Shown here: piece after piece, positions 1 through 7,751 of the stretch
Layout: each line of letters opens with the position of its first letter
How positions within the stretch are numbered: position 1 is the stretch's first letter
Source of the DNA: Planotetraspora phitsanulokensis
GTDB taxonomy: Bacteria > Actinomycetota > Actinomycetes > Streptosporangiales > Streptosporangiaceae
Reading direction: 5' to 3'
Length of the DNA: 64,000 bases
NCBI RefSeq assembly: GCF_016863295.1
Contig: NZ_BOOP01000006.1
Location: 62,001 to 126,000, forward strand
The notes under the pieces: model-generated
Database searches by the model: none
Told to the model about the DNA's origin: nothing
What the model saw: only the letters and a program-made list of their open reading frames with translations
Made by a program: the position numbers and the translations under genes

Positions 1-325
1 CGGCCTCCCGCGCGACCCGGCGGGAGGTCTCCGGCTTGATCGTGCTCGCGTCGATGTACAACAGGCCGGGCTTGGCGTGCGCGAGCAGGCCGTCCTCGCC
101 GAAGGCGACCTCCTCCACCTGGGGGGAGTCGGGCAACATCGTGATCGCGACGTCGGCGCCCGCCACCGCCTCGGCGACGTTCGCGGCCGTCTGCCCGCCG
201 ATCGCGGCCAGCGCGGCCAGCCGTTCGCCGCTGACGTCGTACCCGACGACCGTGTAACCGGCTCGCACCAGGTGGGCCGCCATCGGGCTGCCCATGATCC
301 CGAGCCCGATGAATGCGATGTTCAT
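1..325 (-). CDS. glxR: 2-hydroxy-3-oxopropionate (tartronate semialdehyde) reductase, N-terminal part
   Basis: Only the first ~108 codons are in the window; the gene runs off the left edge. The translation begins MNIAFIGLGIMGSPMAAHLV, the Rossmann GxGxxG nucleotide-binding start of the beta-hydroxyacid dehydrogenase family, followed by the family-typical MLPDSPQVEEV stretch. The family reduces tartronate semialdehyde to glycerate with NAD(P)H in the cytosol. The start codon overlaps the stop of the hydroxypyruvate isomerase gene by a few bases, so the two are translationally coupled. Next to hyi and an oxalate gene set, the glycerate pathway (glyoxylate carboligase then GlxR) is the natural role; gcl itself would have to lie to the left. 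The family also contains 3-hydroxyisobutyrate dehydrogenases, so substrate rests on context. Confidence 0.85.
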   Translation of the reverse strand, partial: MNIAFIGLGIMGSPMAAHLVRAGYTVVGYDVSGERLAALAAIGGQTAANVAEAVAGADVAITMLPDSPQVEEVAFGEDGLLAHAKPGLLYIDASTIKPETSRRVAREA

Positions 326-1107
326 CCGTTCCTCCATGCGAAGCTCTCGGCGCTCGCGCCGACGGGCCGGTACTCCAGACCGACGTGGCCGCGGTATCCC
401 ACGGCCTCCAGCCGCTCGAAGATCTGCGTGTACGGCATGGCCCCGGTGCCCGGCTGGCCGCGCCCGGGGTCGTCGGCGATCTGGACGTGGCCGAACCGTG
501 CGGAGTGCGTGTCGATGAGGGCGATCACGTCCTCGCCCATCCGGTTCAGGTGGTAGAGGTCGGCAAGGAAGGCGACGTTGGGCGCGTCCACCCCGTCGAT
601 CACCTCGAAGGCGCCGCCGGACGACCAGATCGGATAGTCCGGGTTCTCGTGCGTGTTGATCGCCTCGACGACCACCGTGGCGCCGATCCCCGCCGCCGCC
701 TGCGCCGCCAGGGAGAGGTTGGACAGGGCCAGCTCGCGGTGCGCCCCGGCGGGCTCGCCCGGCACACGGTTGCCGTAGAGCGCGTTGAGCACCCGGCAGC
801 CCAGCGCGCCGGCCAGGCCGACCGCGACGTCGATGTTCGCGCGGAACCGCGCCGACCCGTCCGGCCGGGACAACAGGCCCCGGTCTCCCGAGGCCATGTC
901 GCCGGCGTCGAAGTTCAGCCCGACCAGGCGCACCCCGGCGTCTTCGATCGCCCGTCGCAACCGGTCGAGTTCACGCTGCCCGGGATCCGGGCCGTCGAAG
1001 GGCCACCACATCTCCACCGCGTCGAACCCCGCCTTGGCCGCCGCGGCCGGACGTTCCAGGAGCGGCAGTTCGGTGAAGAGGATGGAGAGGTTGACGTCGA
1101 ACTTCAC
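322..1107 (-). CDS. hyi: hydroxypyruvate isomerase
   Basis: A 261-residue TIM-barrel protein of the xylose-isomerase-like superfamily, full length for Hyi. It opens with FDVNLSILFTELPLLERPAA and has the characteristic GFDAVEMWWPF segment near residue 30 and a C-terminal GHVGLEYRP motif. Hyi interconverts hydroxypyruvate and tartronate semialdehyde in glyoxylate assimilation. The start is a GTG with GGAGG about 5 bases upstream. A second copy of GGCATCGTGA lies 20 bp upstream, so the start region is locally duplicated. The gene follows sucD by 90 bp on the same strand and overlaps glxR, giving a probable sucC-sucD-hyi-glxR operon read from the operator-bearing promoter near 3345. Confidence 0.9.
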   Translation of the reverse strand: MKFDVNLSILFTELPLLERPAAAAKAGFDAVEMWWPFDGPDPGQRELDRLRRAIEDAGVRLVGLNFDAGDMASGDRGLLSRPDGSARFRANIDVAVGLAGALGCRVLNALYGNRVPGEPAGAHRELALSNLSLAAQAAAGIGATVVVEAINTHENPDYPIWSSGGAFEVIDGVDAPNVAFLADLYHLNRMGEDVIALIDTHSARFGHVQIADDPGRGQPGTGAMPYTQIFERLEAVGYRGHVGLEYRPVGASAESFAWRNG

Positions 1108-1197
1108 GATGCCTCCAGGAACGTCACGATGCCGGTGGCCGCCGCCAGGGGGACCGCCCCCGGCGGCGCGGCCGGCTGATCCGGGGAAGGACGCGGC

Positions 1198-2082
1198 TCA
1201 GGGGGTCTGGATGGTGTCTCTCATGAGGCGGGCGGTCTCGCTGGGGGTCTTGCCGACGCGGACGCCGACCTTCTCCAGGGCTTCCTTCTTGGCCTGGGCC
1301 GTACCGGCCGAGCCGGACACGATCGCGCCCGCGTGGCCCATGGTCTTGCCCTCGGGCGCGGTGAACCCCGCCACATAGGCCACGACCGGCTTGGTCACGT
1401 GCTGCTCGATGTAGGCCGCCGCCCGCTCCTCGGCGTCGCCGCCGATCTCACCGATCATCACGATCGCGTCGGTGCCCGGGTCGTCCTGGAAGGCCTGCAG
1501 CGCGTCGATGTGCGTCGTCCCGATGACCGGGTCGCCGCCGATGCCCACCGCCGTCGAGAAGCCGATGTCCCGCAGCTCGTACATGAGCTGGTAGGTCAGC
1601 GTGCCCGACTTGGACACCAGGCCGATACGGCCGGCGGAGGTGATGTCGGCCGGGATGATGCCCGCGCTGGACTGTCCGGGGCTGATCAGGCCCGGGCAGT
1701 TCGGCCCGATGATCCTGGTACGCCCCGACGCCTGGGCGCGTGCCCAGAAGCGCAGCGTGTCGTGGACGGGAACGCCCTCGGTGATCACCACGCAGAGCGG
1801 GATCCCGGCGTCGATCGCCTCCTCGACCGCGCCCCTGGCGAACTTCGGGGGCACGAAGACGACCGACACGTCGGCTCCGGTCTCGGTCATCGCCTCGGCC
1901 ACGGAGCCGAAGACGGGCACCCGGCGCTGTCCGAAGTCGACCGCCTGCCCACCCTTGCCGGGAGTCACCCCGGCCACGATGTCGGTCCCCGCGGCGAGCA
2001 TGCGGGCGGTGTGGCGGGTGCCCTCCGCGCCGGTCATGCCCTGGATGAGCACCTTGCTGTCCTTGGTCAAGAAGATCGCCAT
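1198..2082 (-). CDS. sucD: succinate-CoA ligase alpha subunit (oxalate-cluster paralogue)
   Basis: 294 residues, normal length for SucD. An N-terminal CoA-binding Rossmann domain is followed by the ligase domain, with the phospho-accepting histidine at about residue 250 in [10 protein letters not shown]. With SucC it makes succinyl-CoA (or the reverse, yielding ATP or GTP) in the cytosol. It lies 76 bp behind sucC. Its place in an oxalate regulon rather than with TCA genes suggests a dedicated copy that recharges succinyl-CoA, or another acyl-CoA, as CoA donor for the Frc-type transferase. That role is inference. A malate-CoA ligase function (MtkB-like) is a less likely alternative, since the sequence resembles actinobacterial SucD. 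Confidence 0.92.
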   Translation of the reverse strand: MAIFLTKDSKVLIQGMTGAEGTRHTARMLAAGTDIVAGVTPGKGGQAVDFGQRRVPVFGSVAEAMTETGADVSVVFVPPKFARGAVEEAIDAGIPLCVVITEGVPVHDTLRFWARAQASGRTRIIGPNCPGLISPGQSSAGIIPADITSAGRIGLVSKSGTLTYQLMYELRDIGFSTAVGIGGDPVIGTTHIDALQAFQDDPGTDAIVMIGEIGGDAEERAAAYIEQHVTKPVVAYVAGFTAPEGKTMGHAGAIVSGSAGTAQAKKEALEKVGVRVGKTPSETARLMRDTIQTP

Positions 2083-2158
2083 CGCTGCTCCTCTCCGCGG
2101 CGCACCTGGGTCGTGCGGGCGCCGCTGCCGGCGTTTCCTTCGGCGCTCCTGGCGGAGC

Positions 2159-3316
2159 TCACGCGGCGGCCAGCTCCGCGACGAGCTCGGCGGCGCCGTC
2201 CATGGTGGTGACCACGCGGACCATCGGATGAGCCGCGTCGCTGAGGATCTCGCGCCCGGCTTCGGCGTTGTTGCCGTCCAGCCGGACCACGATCGGGCAC
2301 CGCGCGTCTCCGAGGACCTCCAGCGCCTTGACGATGCCGTTGGCGACCGCGTCGCAGGCCGTGATCCCGCCGAAGACGTTGACCAGCACGGCCCGGACGT
2401 CGGGGTCGAACAGGATGATCTCCAGTCCGTCGGCCATCACCTGGGCCGAGGCCCCGCCGCCGATGTCGAGGAAGTTGGCCGGCCGTACGCCGTCGAACCG
2501 CTCCCCCGCGTAGGCGACGACGTCGAGCGTGCTCATGACCAGCCCGGCGCCGTTGCCGATGACGCCGACCTGGCCTGCGAGCTTCACGTAGTTGAGGTGC
2601 TTGGCACGGGCCCTGGCCTCGAGCCCGCCGTCGTCGGAGCCGTCCGCGAAGGCCGCGTGGTCGTGGCGGAACGCGGCGTTCCCGTCGAGCGTGATCTTCC
2701 CGTCGAGGGCCAGCACTCTGCCGTCCGAGGTGCAGGCGAGCGGGTTGACCTCGACCAGCAGGGCGTCCTCCTCGACCAGGACCTCCCACAGGCGGACCAG
2801 CGTCTCCGCCACCGCGTCCTGGACGTCCTCGGGCAGACCCGCGCGGGCGGCCAGCAGGCGGGCGGTCTCGAGGTCGACGCCGGACGTGGCGTCGATCGGG
2901 ATGCGGGCCAGCGCCTCGGGCTTGGTCGCCGCGACCTCTTCGATGTCCATCCCGCCCTCGCTGGACACCATGGCCAGCAGCGTGCGGTTGGCCCGGTCGA
3001 CGAGGTAGGCCGCGTAGTACTCCTCGAAGCCGCCGGTGGCCTGCTCGACGAGGACGCTGTGAGCGGTGTGTCCCTTGATGTCCATCCCGAGGATCCGCCG
3101 GGCCTCGTCCTCGGCGGCCGAGGGGCCGGGTGCGAGCCGCACTCCGCCGGCCTTCCCTCGCCCGCCCGTCTTCACCTGGGCCTTGATGACCACCGGGACC
3201 TTCAGCTCCGTGGCGATCGCGCGCGCCTCCTGCGGAGTGGCCGCGACCTGGCCCGGAGGAACCGTTATCCCGTGCCGGGCGAACAACTCCTTGGCCTGGT
3301 ACTCGTACAGGTCCAT
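2159..3316 (-). CDS. sucC: succinate-CoA ligase beta subunit (oxalate-cluster paralogue)
   Basis: 385 residues with the ATP-grasp fold of SucC. It starts [17 protein letters not shown] and has the [18 protein letters not shown]-binding segment at ~45-60, the EVNPLA metal and nucleotide motif near 212 and [12 protein letters not shown] followed by GGGAS in the C-terminal half. A strong ribosome site (AAAGGAG) precedes the ATG. It forms a heterodimer with the SucD next door. The promoter region faces the OFA transporter and holds two copies of the regulon palindrome. The sequence matches actinobacterial SucC closely enough to be a paralogue of the TCA enzyme, presumably induced by oxalate. Confidence 0.92.
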   Translation of the reverse strand: MDLYEYQAKELFARHGITVPPGQVAATPQEARAIATELKVPVVIKAQVKTGGRGKAGGVRLAPGPSAAEDEARRILGMDIKGHTAHSVLVEQATGGFEEYYAAYLVDRANRTLLAMVSSEGGMDIEEVAATKPEALARIPIDATSGVDLETARLLAARAGLPEDVQDAVAETLVRLWEVLVEEDALLVEVNPLACTSDGRVLALDGKITLDGNAAFRHDHAAFADGSDDGGLEARARAKHLNYVKLAGQVGVIGNGAGLVMSTLDVVAYAGERFDGVRPANFLDIGGGASAQVMADGLEIILFDPDVRAVLVNVFGGITACDAVANGIVKALEVLGDARCPIVVRLDGNNAEAGREILSDAAHPMVRVVTTMDGAAELVAELAAA

Positions 3317-3340
3317 GGGGGGTCTCCTTTAAGGGGCTCG

Positions 3341-3360
3341 TAGACTGTATACCGTATGGA
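3341..3360. promoter_or_regulatory. putative GntR operator O1 in the sucC/OFA divergent promoter
   Basis: Contains ACTGTATACCGTATGGA with the perfect core ATAC-C-GTAT at 3349-3357. It lies 30-45 bp upstream of sucC. The right half ACTGTATACCGTATG matches the site upstream of oxc and the one between moeA and the panE-like gene. Binding by the nearby GntR/FCD protein is inferred from recurrence. Confidence 0.7.
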
Positions 3361-3405
3361 ATCGGCTCGGTCTAGGGTCTCGACAGGAGCCAGCTTCCGG
3401 GATAT

Positions 3406-3420
3406 TCCATACAGTATGGA
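3406..3420. promoter_or_regulatory. putative GntR operator O2 overlapping the OFA start codon
   Basis: TCCATACAGTATGGA is a perfect 15-base palindrome centred on 3413, with core ATAC-A-GTAT. The probable ATG of the transporter (3416-3418) lies inside the right arm, so a bound repressor would cover the start codon or the first transcribed bases. Same core as O1 and as the sites near 14445 and 15789. Confidence 0.75.
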
Positions 3421-4717
3421 GAAGCCACACGTCGTCCGAGACTGGCAGGGACGCGCCTATCTCGTCGGCGCCTCGCCCCACGACCTGATCAATCGATCGA
3501 GGTCGTGGATGCTCTGGCTGCCCTGGGCGGCCATGATCGCGATCGCGCCCCTTCAGTACGGCTACGCGGCGGCCGTGCCGGGCCTGCTCGGCCCCGCCGG
3601 CCGTCCGGTCACCGGAGTCCTCGCGCCTCTGGCCGCCTGGATCGTCTGCCAGGCCGTCGTCGCCTTCCCCACGGCGTACCTCGTGCGCGACGGCCGGCTC
3701 GGTGCGCGCGCGGCTCTCGGCGCGGGCGCGGCACTGAGCGGCACGGCCCTGTTCACCCTCGCCCTCGCCGACGGGACGGCGACGATCGTGGCCGGGTACG
3801 CGCTGCTCGGCGGGGCGGGCGCCGGGCTGGTCTACGGCGTGTGCACCGAAGTCGTGGCCCGGTGGTACCCGGAGCGCCCGGGCACCCATGTGGCGTTCGC
3901 GACCGGGGCGTTCGCATATGGCGCCGCCCCCCTCGCCGTGGTCGCCGGCGCGGGTCCGGCTCATCTCGATGTCGCGTTCGCGGTCTCGGGCGTCGTCGCG
4001 GTCGCCGTCATCGGGTTCGCCGCCCGGTTCGTACGGCTCCCGCCGCCGCGCTGGTGGCCGTCTCACGTCGATCCGCGCGACCACGCGCTCGACAGCCTGG
4101 TGCTGCGCAGGACTCCCCCGGCGTTGCGGGAGTTCTCCACGGGCCAGGCGCTGCGGACAGGCGCGCTGTCGAGCCTGGTGGCGATCCTCGTCCTGGCCGG
4201 CGCGGTCTCCATCTTCGACGTCGTCGTCGTGGCCACCCTCGAGGCGCCGGGATCGTGGATCGCCCTCACCCTTCTCATCGCCCTGAACGGCGCCGGCCGG
4301 GCCTGCGCGATGCTCGCCTCCGAGAGGTTCGGCCGCAGGCGCGTGCTCAGCGCGGTGCTGGCACTGCTGGCCGCGGGACAGCCGCTGTTCGCCGTGGGGA
4401 CGTCGCCGGGCTCCGCAGGCGTGATCTTCGTGGCGGCGGTCCTCGCCGGCCTAGGCGGCGGCGCGTTCTACCCGCTCATCGCGAGCCTCGTGCGGGAGTT
4501 CTTCGGGCACGAGCGCACGGCCGAGATCCACGGGGTGGTCTACAGCACCAAGGCCGTGGCGGGCGTGCTCGGCGTCGGACTCGCCTACGTGGCGCTCACG
4601 TCCGGAAGCCAGGCGACGGTCTTCGCGGGAATGGCGATGGCGGCCGTGCTGTCACTAGTGGTGAGCCATCGTCTGCGTCGCCCAGGATGTCCGGCGACGT
4701 TGCCCGCGGGCATGTGA
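3416..4717 (+). CDS. OFA-family MFS transporter, probable oxalate/formate antiporter
   Basis: About 433 residues with roughly twelve hydrophobic segments of the major facilitator superfamily. It resembles the oxalate:formate antiporter (OFA) group: GYALLGGAGAGLVYGV in the N half, and GLGGGAFYPLIASLVREFFG, close to the OFA signature, in the C half. Importing oxalate in exchange for formate would supply Frc/Oxc and remove the product. The ATG at 3416 is preferred; an upstream ATG at 3356 would add 20 residues. Neither has a convincing Shine-Dalgarno sequence, and both sit inside operator palindromes, so a leaderless transcript is possible. It is divergent from sucC and followed by the gntR regulator on the same strand. 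Confidence 0.8.
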   Translation: MEKPHVVRDWQGRAYLVGASPHDLINRSRSWMLWLPWAAMIAIAPLQYGYAAAVPGLLGPAGRPVTGVLAPLAAWIVCQAVVAFPTAYLVRDGRLGARAALGAGAALSGTALFTLALADGTATIVAGYALLGGAGAGLVYGVCTEVVARWYPERPGTHVAFATGAFAYGAAPLAVVAGAGPAHLDVAFAVSGVVAVAVIGFAARFVRLPPPRWWPSHVDPRDHALDSLVLRRTPPALREFSTGQALRTGALSSLVAILVLAGAVSIFDVVVVATLEAPGSWIALTLLIALNGAGRACAMLASERFGRRRVLSAVLALLAAGQPLFAVGTSPGSAGVIFVAAVLAGLGGGAFYPLIASLVREFFGHERTAEIHGVVYSTKAVAGVLGVGLAYVALTSGSQATVFAGMAMAAVLSLVVSHRLRRPGCPATLPAGM

Positions 4718-4746
4718 TTGGCTTCACAGACGGTAGGCGAGCGTTC

Positions 4747-4762
4747 AACTGTATGCTGTAGG
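4747..4762. promoter_or_regulatory. degenerate GntR operator upstream of gntR
   Basis: AACTGTATGCTGTAGG shares the ACTGTAT-GC-GTA pattern of the other regulon sites but with a weaker right half. It lies 70 bp before the regulator gene start, consistent with autoregulation. It is the weakest member of the set. Confidence 0.45.
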
Positions 4763-4832
4763 CGGTCTACGAGAAACAGTGACGGGATATTCGCGGCATT
4801 CGGCCGCTCCCTGTCGCGTCATTCTGGAGTGG

Positions 4833-5576
4833 ATGGACATGTTGCGGACGGAATTGGCGAGCCAGGGAGCCGCTCCCAAGATCGCGCGGCCCGTACCGCT
4901 GCGGGAGAGCGTATTCGAGGCGCTCCTCGAACTGATCCTCACCGGGCATCTCAAGCCCGGGCAGCATCTGGCGGAGAGCGAGCTCGCGGCCCTGCTCGGC
5001 GTCTCCCGGCAGCCGATCCGAGAGGCGCTGCAGCTGCTCAGCGGAGAGGGCTGGGTCGACCTGCACCCCGGCCACGGCGCCTTCGTCCACGCGCCGACGG
5101 TGGAGGAGGCGGACCAGCTCCTCGCCGTGCGCACGCTGCTGGAGACCGAGTCGGCCAAGCTGGCGGCCCGCCACTCGACCCCTGACGGCGTCCAGCACCT
5201 GCGTGCGCTGTGCGCCCGCGGCCTGGCCGCGGTGGAGGCCGACGACGTCGACACCTCGGTCGCGCTCAACTCCGAGCTGCACGCGGCGATCACCGAGATG
5301 TCCGGCAACAAGGTGCTGGCCGAGCTGGCCTCCCAGGTCTCGCGGCGGGTCCGGTGGTACCACACGCCGGTCGCGCGGAAGCGGGGCCGCGACTCCTGGC
5401 GCGAGCACACCGAACTGGTCGACGCCATCGCCGCGGCCGACGAGGACCGCGCCGCCGAGATCATGCGCAAGCACACCGAGCACACGCGCAAGTCCTACCT
5501 GGAGCAGCGCGAGGCCGAGCCGATCGAGGCGGCCCCGGAGCCCACACGGCGCCGCCGGCCGCGTTCCCCCAAGTGA
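4833..5576 (+). CDS. GntR-family (FadR/FCD) transcriptional regulator of the oxalate cluster
   Basis: 247 residues. An N-terminal winged helix (about 15-85) carries the GntR pattern PLRESVFEALLELILTGHLKPGQ, then LAESELAALLGVSRQPIREALQLL. The rest is an all-helical FCD ligand domain in which conserved histidines (for example LNSELHAAITEMSGN and REHTELVDAI) usually bind a metal and an organic acid. Charged extensions end the protein. The start at 4833 is chosen because GGAG lies just upstream; 4839 is also possible. Its position inside the cluster, and the palindromes at four promoters including its own, make it the likely regulator. The effector is probably oxalate, glyoxylate or an acyl-CoA, which the sequence cannot tell. 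Confidence 0.88.
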   Translation: MDMLRTELASQGAAPKIARPVPLRESVFEALLELILTGHLKPGQHLAESELAALLGVSRQPIREALQLLSGEGWVDLHPGHGAFVHAPTVEEADQLLAVRTLLETESAKLAARHSTPDGVQHLRALCARGLAAVEADDVDTSVALNSELHAAITEMSGNKVLAELASQVSRRVRWYHTPVARKRGRDSWREHTELVDAIAAADEDRAAEIMRKHTEHTRKSYLEQREAEPIEAAPEPTRRRRPRSPK

Positions 5577-5610
5577 AAGGCCGCAAAAAGGCCCGCTGAA
5601 AGGCATTTCC

Positions 5611-5643
5611 CGCCTGGCGCGTTTCCCCGAAACGCGCCAGGCG
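5611..5643 (+). terminator. strong hairpin terminator after gntR
   Basis: A perfect 15-bp stem (CGCCTGGCGCGTTTC paired with its complement) with a 3-base CCC loop, 35 bp after the gntR stop. There is no long T run, as is usual in high-GC actinomycetes. Confidence 0.7.
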
Positions 5644-5989
5644 AATCATTTGGCACACGCGGTGGGCGGCTCGGCGGAATACGAGCCGATTTCACGTAGA
5701 GATCAATCAACTGGATGGCCGCCGCACGCCTGCCCGCGAAAATTGGCATACCAGATCCGGCGCGATCCTCTGTCGTCGCCGCTGAAGTTTCAGAATTGAC
5801 ATGGAATTCACGAGCGCTCCGTTTGGTTGAAACACCTCGGGTAGACAATTTCAATGGCACCGAAATAGTGCCTCGCCGAGGTCCGGGCGGAGCCGGTCGT
5901 TCAGAGTTTCCTGAGGTCAGAGCCTTGGGACCTGGAGACCGGACGACATCCGGGGCATCAGGCCGAATCCATGAGGGAAAGGGACGAAA
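5644..5989. other. intergenic stretch, no convincing gene
   Basis: About 345 bp clearly richer in A+T than its surroundings. Short open frames exist on both strands but lack coding character and ribosome sites. A TTGACA at 5796-5801 could be a -35 element for the small gene at 5990. I see no repeat or RNA-like fold beyond the terminator to its left. Confidence 0.4.
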
Positions 5990-6172
5990 ATGAAGAAGAC
6001 AATTCTGCGCCGGCTCCGCGCATTGCTCGAGGAGCCCGCGGGGCATCCCGCGGACGGCCGGATGATCGGCGCCGGGCTCGCGGCCGCCATGCGCAAGCAG
6101 GGCTCGGCCGACGACGTCGAGCGCTACCTCGAGGCCTGGGCCGGCGACCGCAGGATCGACGCCTCCCGATGA
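5990..6172 (+). CDS. small hypothetical protein (60 aa)
   Basis: Sixty codons starting MKKTILRRLRALLEEPAG, preceded by AGGGAAAGGGACGAAA, which supplies a purine-rich ribosome site at good distance. The product has a basic amphipathic N-terminus and an acidic C-terminal half (SADDVERYLEAW) and no membrane segment. The gene is bounded on the right by a strong hairpin. I do not recognise a family. It lies outside the oxalate operons in orientation but inside the cluster. It could be spurious; ribosome site and terminator argue for a real gene. Confidence 0.5.
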   Translation: MKKTILRRLRALLEEPAGHPADGRMIGAGLAAAMRKQGSADDVERYLEAWAGDRRIDASR

Positions 6173-6214
6173 CCATGGGCGGGAGTCCCCCCGGAGGGGA
6201 CCTCCCGCCCATGG
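6173..6214. terminator. bidirectional hairpin terminator
   Basis: A perfect 13-bp stem CCATGGGCGGGAG / CTCCCGCCCATGG, extended by further pairing of TCCCC with GGGGA in the loop. It lies between the small gene (+) and the terC end (-) and can close both transcription units, including the long minus-strand operon that may begin at oxc. Confidence 0.75.
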
Positions 6215-6228
6215 ACGCGGCCCGGGCG

Positions 6229-7215
6229 TCAGGAGTCCACGGACACCTGATCCCGTTCCACTTCGACGTCCTTACGACGGTCGCTCCGCGACTTCAGCAG
6301 GCTGGCGACCGTGGTGATGGCCAGCGTGCCGATGATGACGCCGAGAGACGCGACGATGGGCACCTCGGGCGCCCAGGAGACGCCGTCGTGGTGGAGAGCC
6401 TCCATCACGAGCTTGACGCCGATGAACGCGAGGACCACCGCCAGGCCCTTGTTGAGATAGACCAGACGCTCCAGCAGGCCTCCCACGAGGAAGAAGAGCT
6501 GGCGCAGGCCCATCAGGGCGAAGACGTTGGCCGTGAACACGATGTAGGGCTCCTTCGTCAGGCCGAAGATGGCCGGGATGGAGTCCAGGGCGAACAGGAG
6601 ATCGGACGTCCCGATCGCCACCATCACGATCAGCATCGGGGTGACGAGCCGGCGCCCGTCGATCCGCGTCGTCATCGCGGCGCCGTGGTAGGCGTCGGTG
6701 GACGGCACGAGCCGCTTGACCGTGCGGAGGGCGAGGTTCTCCGAGAAGTCGGCCTCCTCTTCTTTCTCGGTGACGAGCTTGTAGGCGGTGTACGCGAGGA
6801 AGGCTCCGAAGATGTAGAAGAGCCAGTCGAACCGCGTGATCGCCTCCGCCCCCACCGCGATGAAGGCGCCCCTCATGCCGAGTGCCAGCACGATTCCCGT
6901 CATGAGCACCTTCTGCCGGTACCTCTGGGGCACGGAGAAGCGGCTCATGATGATCAGGAAGACGAACAGGTTGTCGACGCTGAGGGAGTACTCGGTGATC
7001 CAGCCGGCGAAGAACTCCCCGCCGTGGGTCGGGCCGGCGAGGAACACCATGCCCAGGCCGAAGATCACCGCGATCAGGACGTAGAACGACACCCACCAGA
7101 CACATTCACGGAACGACGGCTGATGCGGGTTGCGTGAGATGAGGTAGAAATCGACGGCGAAGACACACAGGAAGCCGCCGACCGTGACCAGCCATACCCA
7201 CACAGGCAGGTTCAT
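6229..7215 (-). CDS. TerC/Alx-family integral membrane protein
   Basis: 328 residues with about nine membrane helices. It carries both TerC signatures: EYSLSVDNLFVFLIIM around residue 75 and the repeat-related FALDSIPAIFGLT around 200, whose acidic residues lie in the membrane. Family members are linked to Mn2+ export or metal homeostasis and tellurite resistance. Its start overlaps the stop of the preceding membrane-protein gene by 3 bases, so it is the last gene of the minus-strand operon Nramp-like / membrane protein / TerC. Since oxalate chelates divalent metals, a role in metal balance during oxalate use is a reasonable but untested idea. Confidence 0.88.
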   Translation of the reverse strand: MNLPVWVWLVTVGGFLCVFAVDFYLISRNPHQPSFRECVWWVSFYVLIAVIFGLGMVFLAGPTHGGEFFAGWITEYSLSVDNLFVFLIIMSRFSVPQRYRQKVLMTGIVLALGMRGAFIAVGAEAITRFDWLFYIFGAFLAYTAYKLVTEKEEEADFSENLALRTVKRLVPSTDAYHGAAMTTRIDGRRLVTPMLIVMVAIGTSDLLFALDSIPAIFGLTKEPYIVFTANVFALMGLRQLFFLVGGLLERLVYLNKGLAVVLAFIGVKLVMEALHHDGVSWAPEVPIVASLGVIIGTLAITTVASLLKSRSDRRKDVEVERDQVSVDS

Positions 7216-7751
7216 CGTGCTCCTTTCTCACGGCGCCTGAACGCCCGCCTCTGCTCCCGCGCCCGCCAGAGGGCCTCCGCGTGCGCCACGTACCGGCCGA
7301 GCAGTTCGTTCGCCACCGGATTGCCATCCGCGACGCGCATGAACCACTGCGGCGCCAGGCGCTCGTGCAGCCAGACGAAGCCGATCGCGAAGCCGAGGCT
7401 GACGACGGCCTGGAAGGCCAGGAAGGCCGGCAGGTCGTCGGACAGCGCGACCCGGCCGAAGACGACCTGGCTCGTGACCGTCTCCTGGATGAGCCGGCCC
7501 AGCGGGAAGCCGACCAGCCAGTAGACCCCGGCGGGCGCGAACACCCCCGGCTGGAACAGGTTCCGGCCGAGCAGCATGCCGTACCCCGCCCCGAGCAGGC
7601 CGAGCGGAACGGCCAGTGACAGCGCGGAGACCAGCGCCCAGGTCGCGGAATGTCCCGCGACCAGGGTCAGCCCGCCGGCCATGGCGCCCGCGAGGAGCCC
7701 GATGATCAGTCCGGGCAGGGCGACCTCTGCTTGCAATCGGGCGCGATCCAT
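7212..7751 (-). CDS. integral membrane protein of unknown function
   Basis: 179 residues with four or five hydrophobic segments (for example LPGLIIGLLAGAMAGGLTLV at the start and a segment FLAFQAVVSLGFAIGFVWL). A basic C-terminal tail ends RRAFRRREKG. The ATG at 7751 overlaps the stop of the Nramp-like gene by one base, and the stop overlaps the terC start, so it is a tightly coupled operon member. I do not recognise a named family. Its position between two putative metal-related membrane proteins suggests an accessory subunit, which is inference. Confidence 0.7.
   Translation of the reverse strand: MDRARLQAEVALPGLIIGLLAGAMAGGLTLVAGHSATWALVSALSLAVPLGLLGAGYGMLLGRNLFQPGVFAPAGVYWLVGFPLGRLIQETVTSQVVFGRVALSDDLPAFLAFQAVVSLGFAIGFVWLHERLAPQWFMRVADGNPVANELLGRYVAHAEALWRAREQRRAFRRREKGAR

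Noticed and set aside
1198-3316. Malate-CoA ligase (MtkAB) instead of SucCD
   Set aside because: Sizes fit both, but the sequences follow actinobacterial SucC/SucD closely, and no other serine-cycle genes were seen.
5495-6046. Minus-strand 183-codon frame over the gntR terminator region
   Set aside because: It crosses the 15-bp terminator hairpin, lacks a ribosome site and has no coding-like composition.
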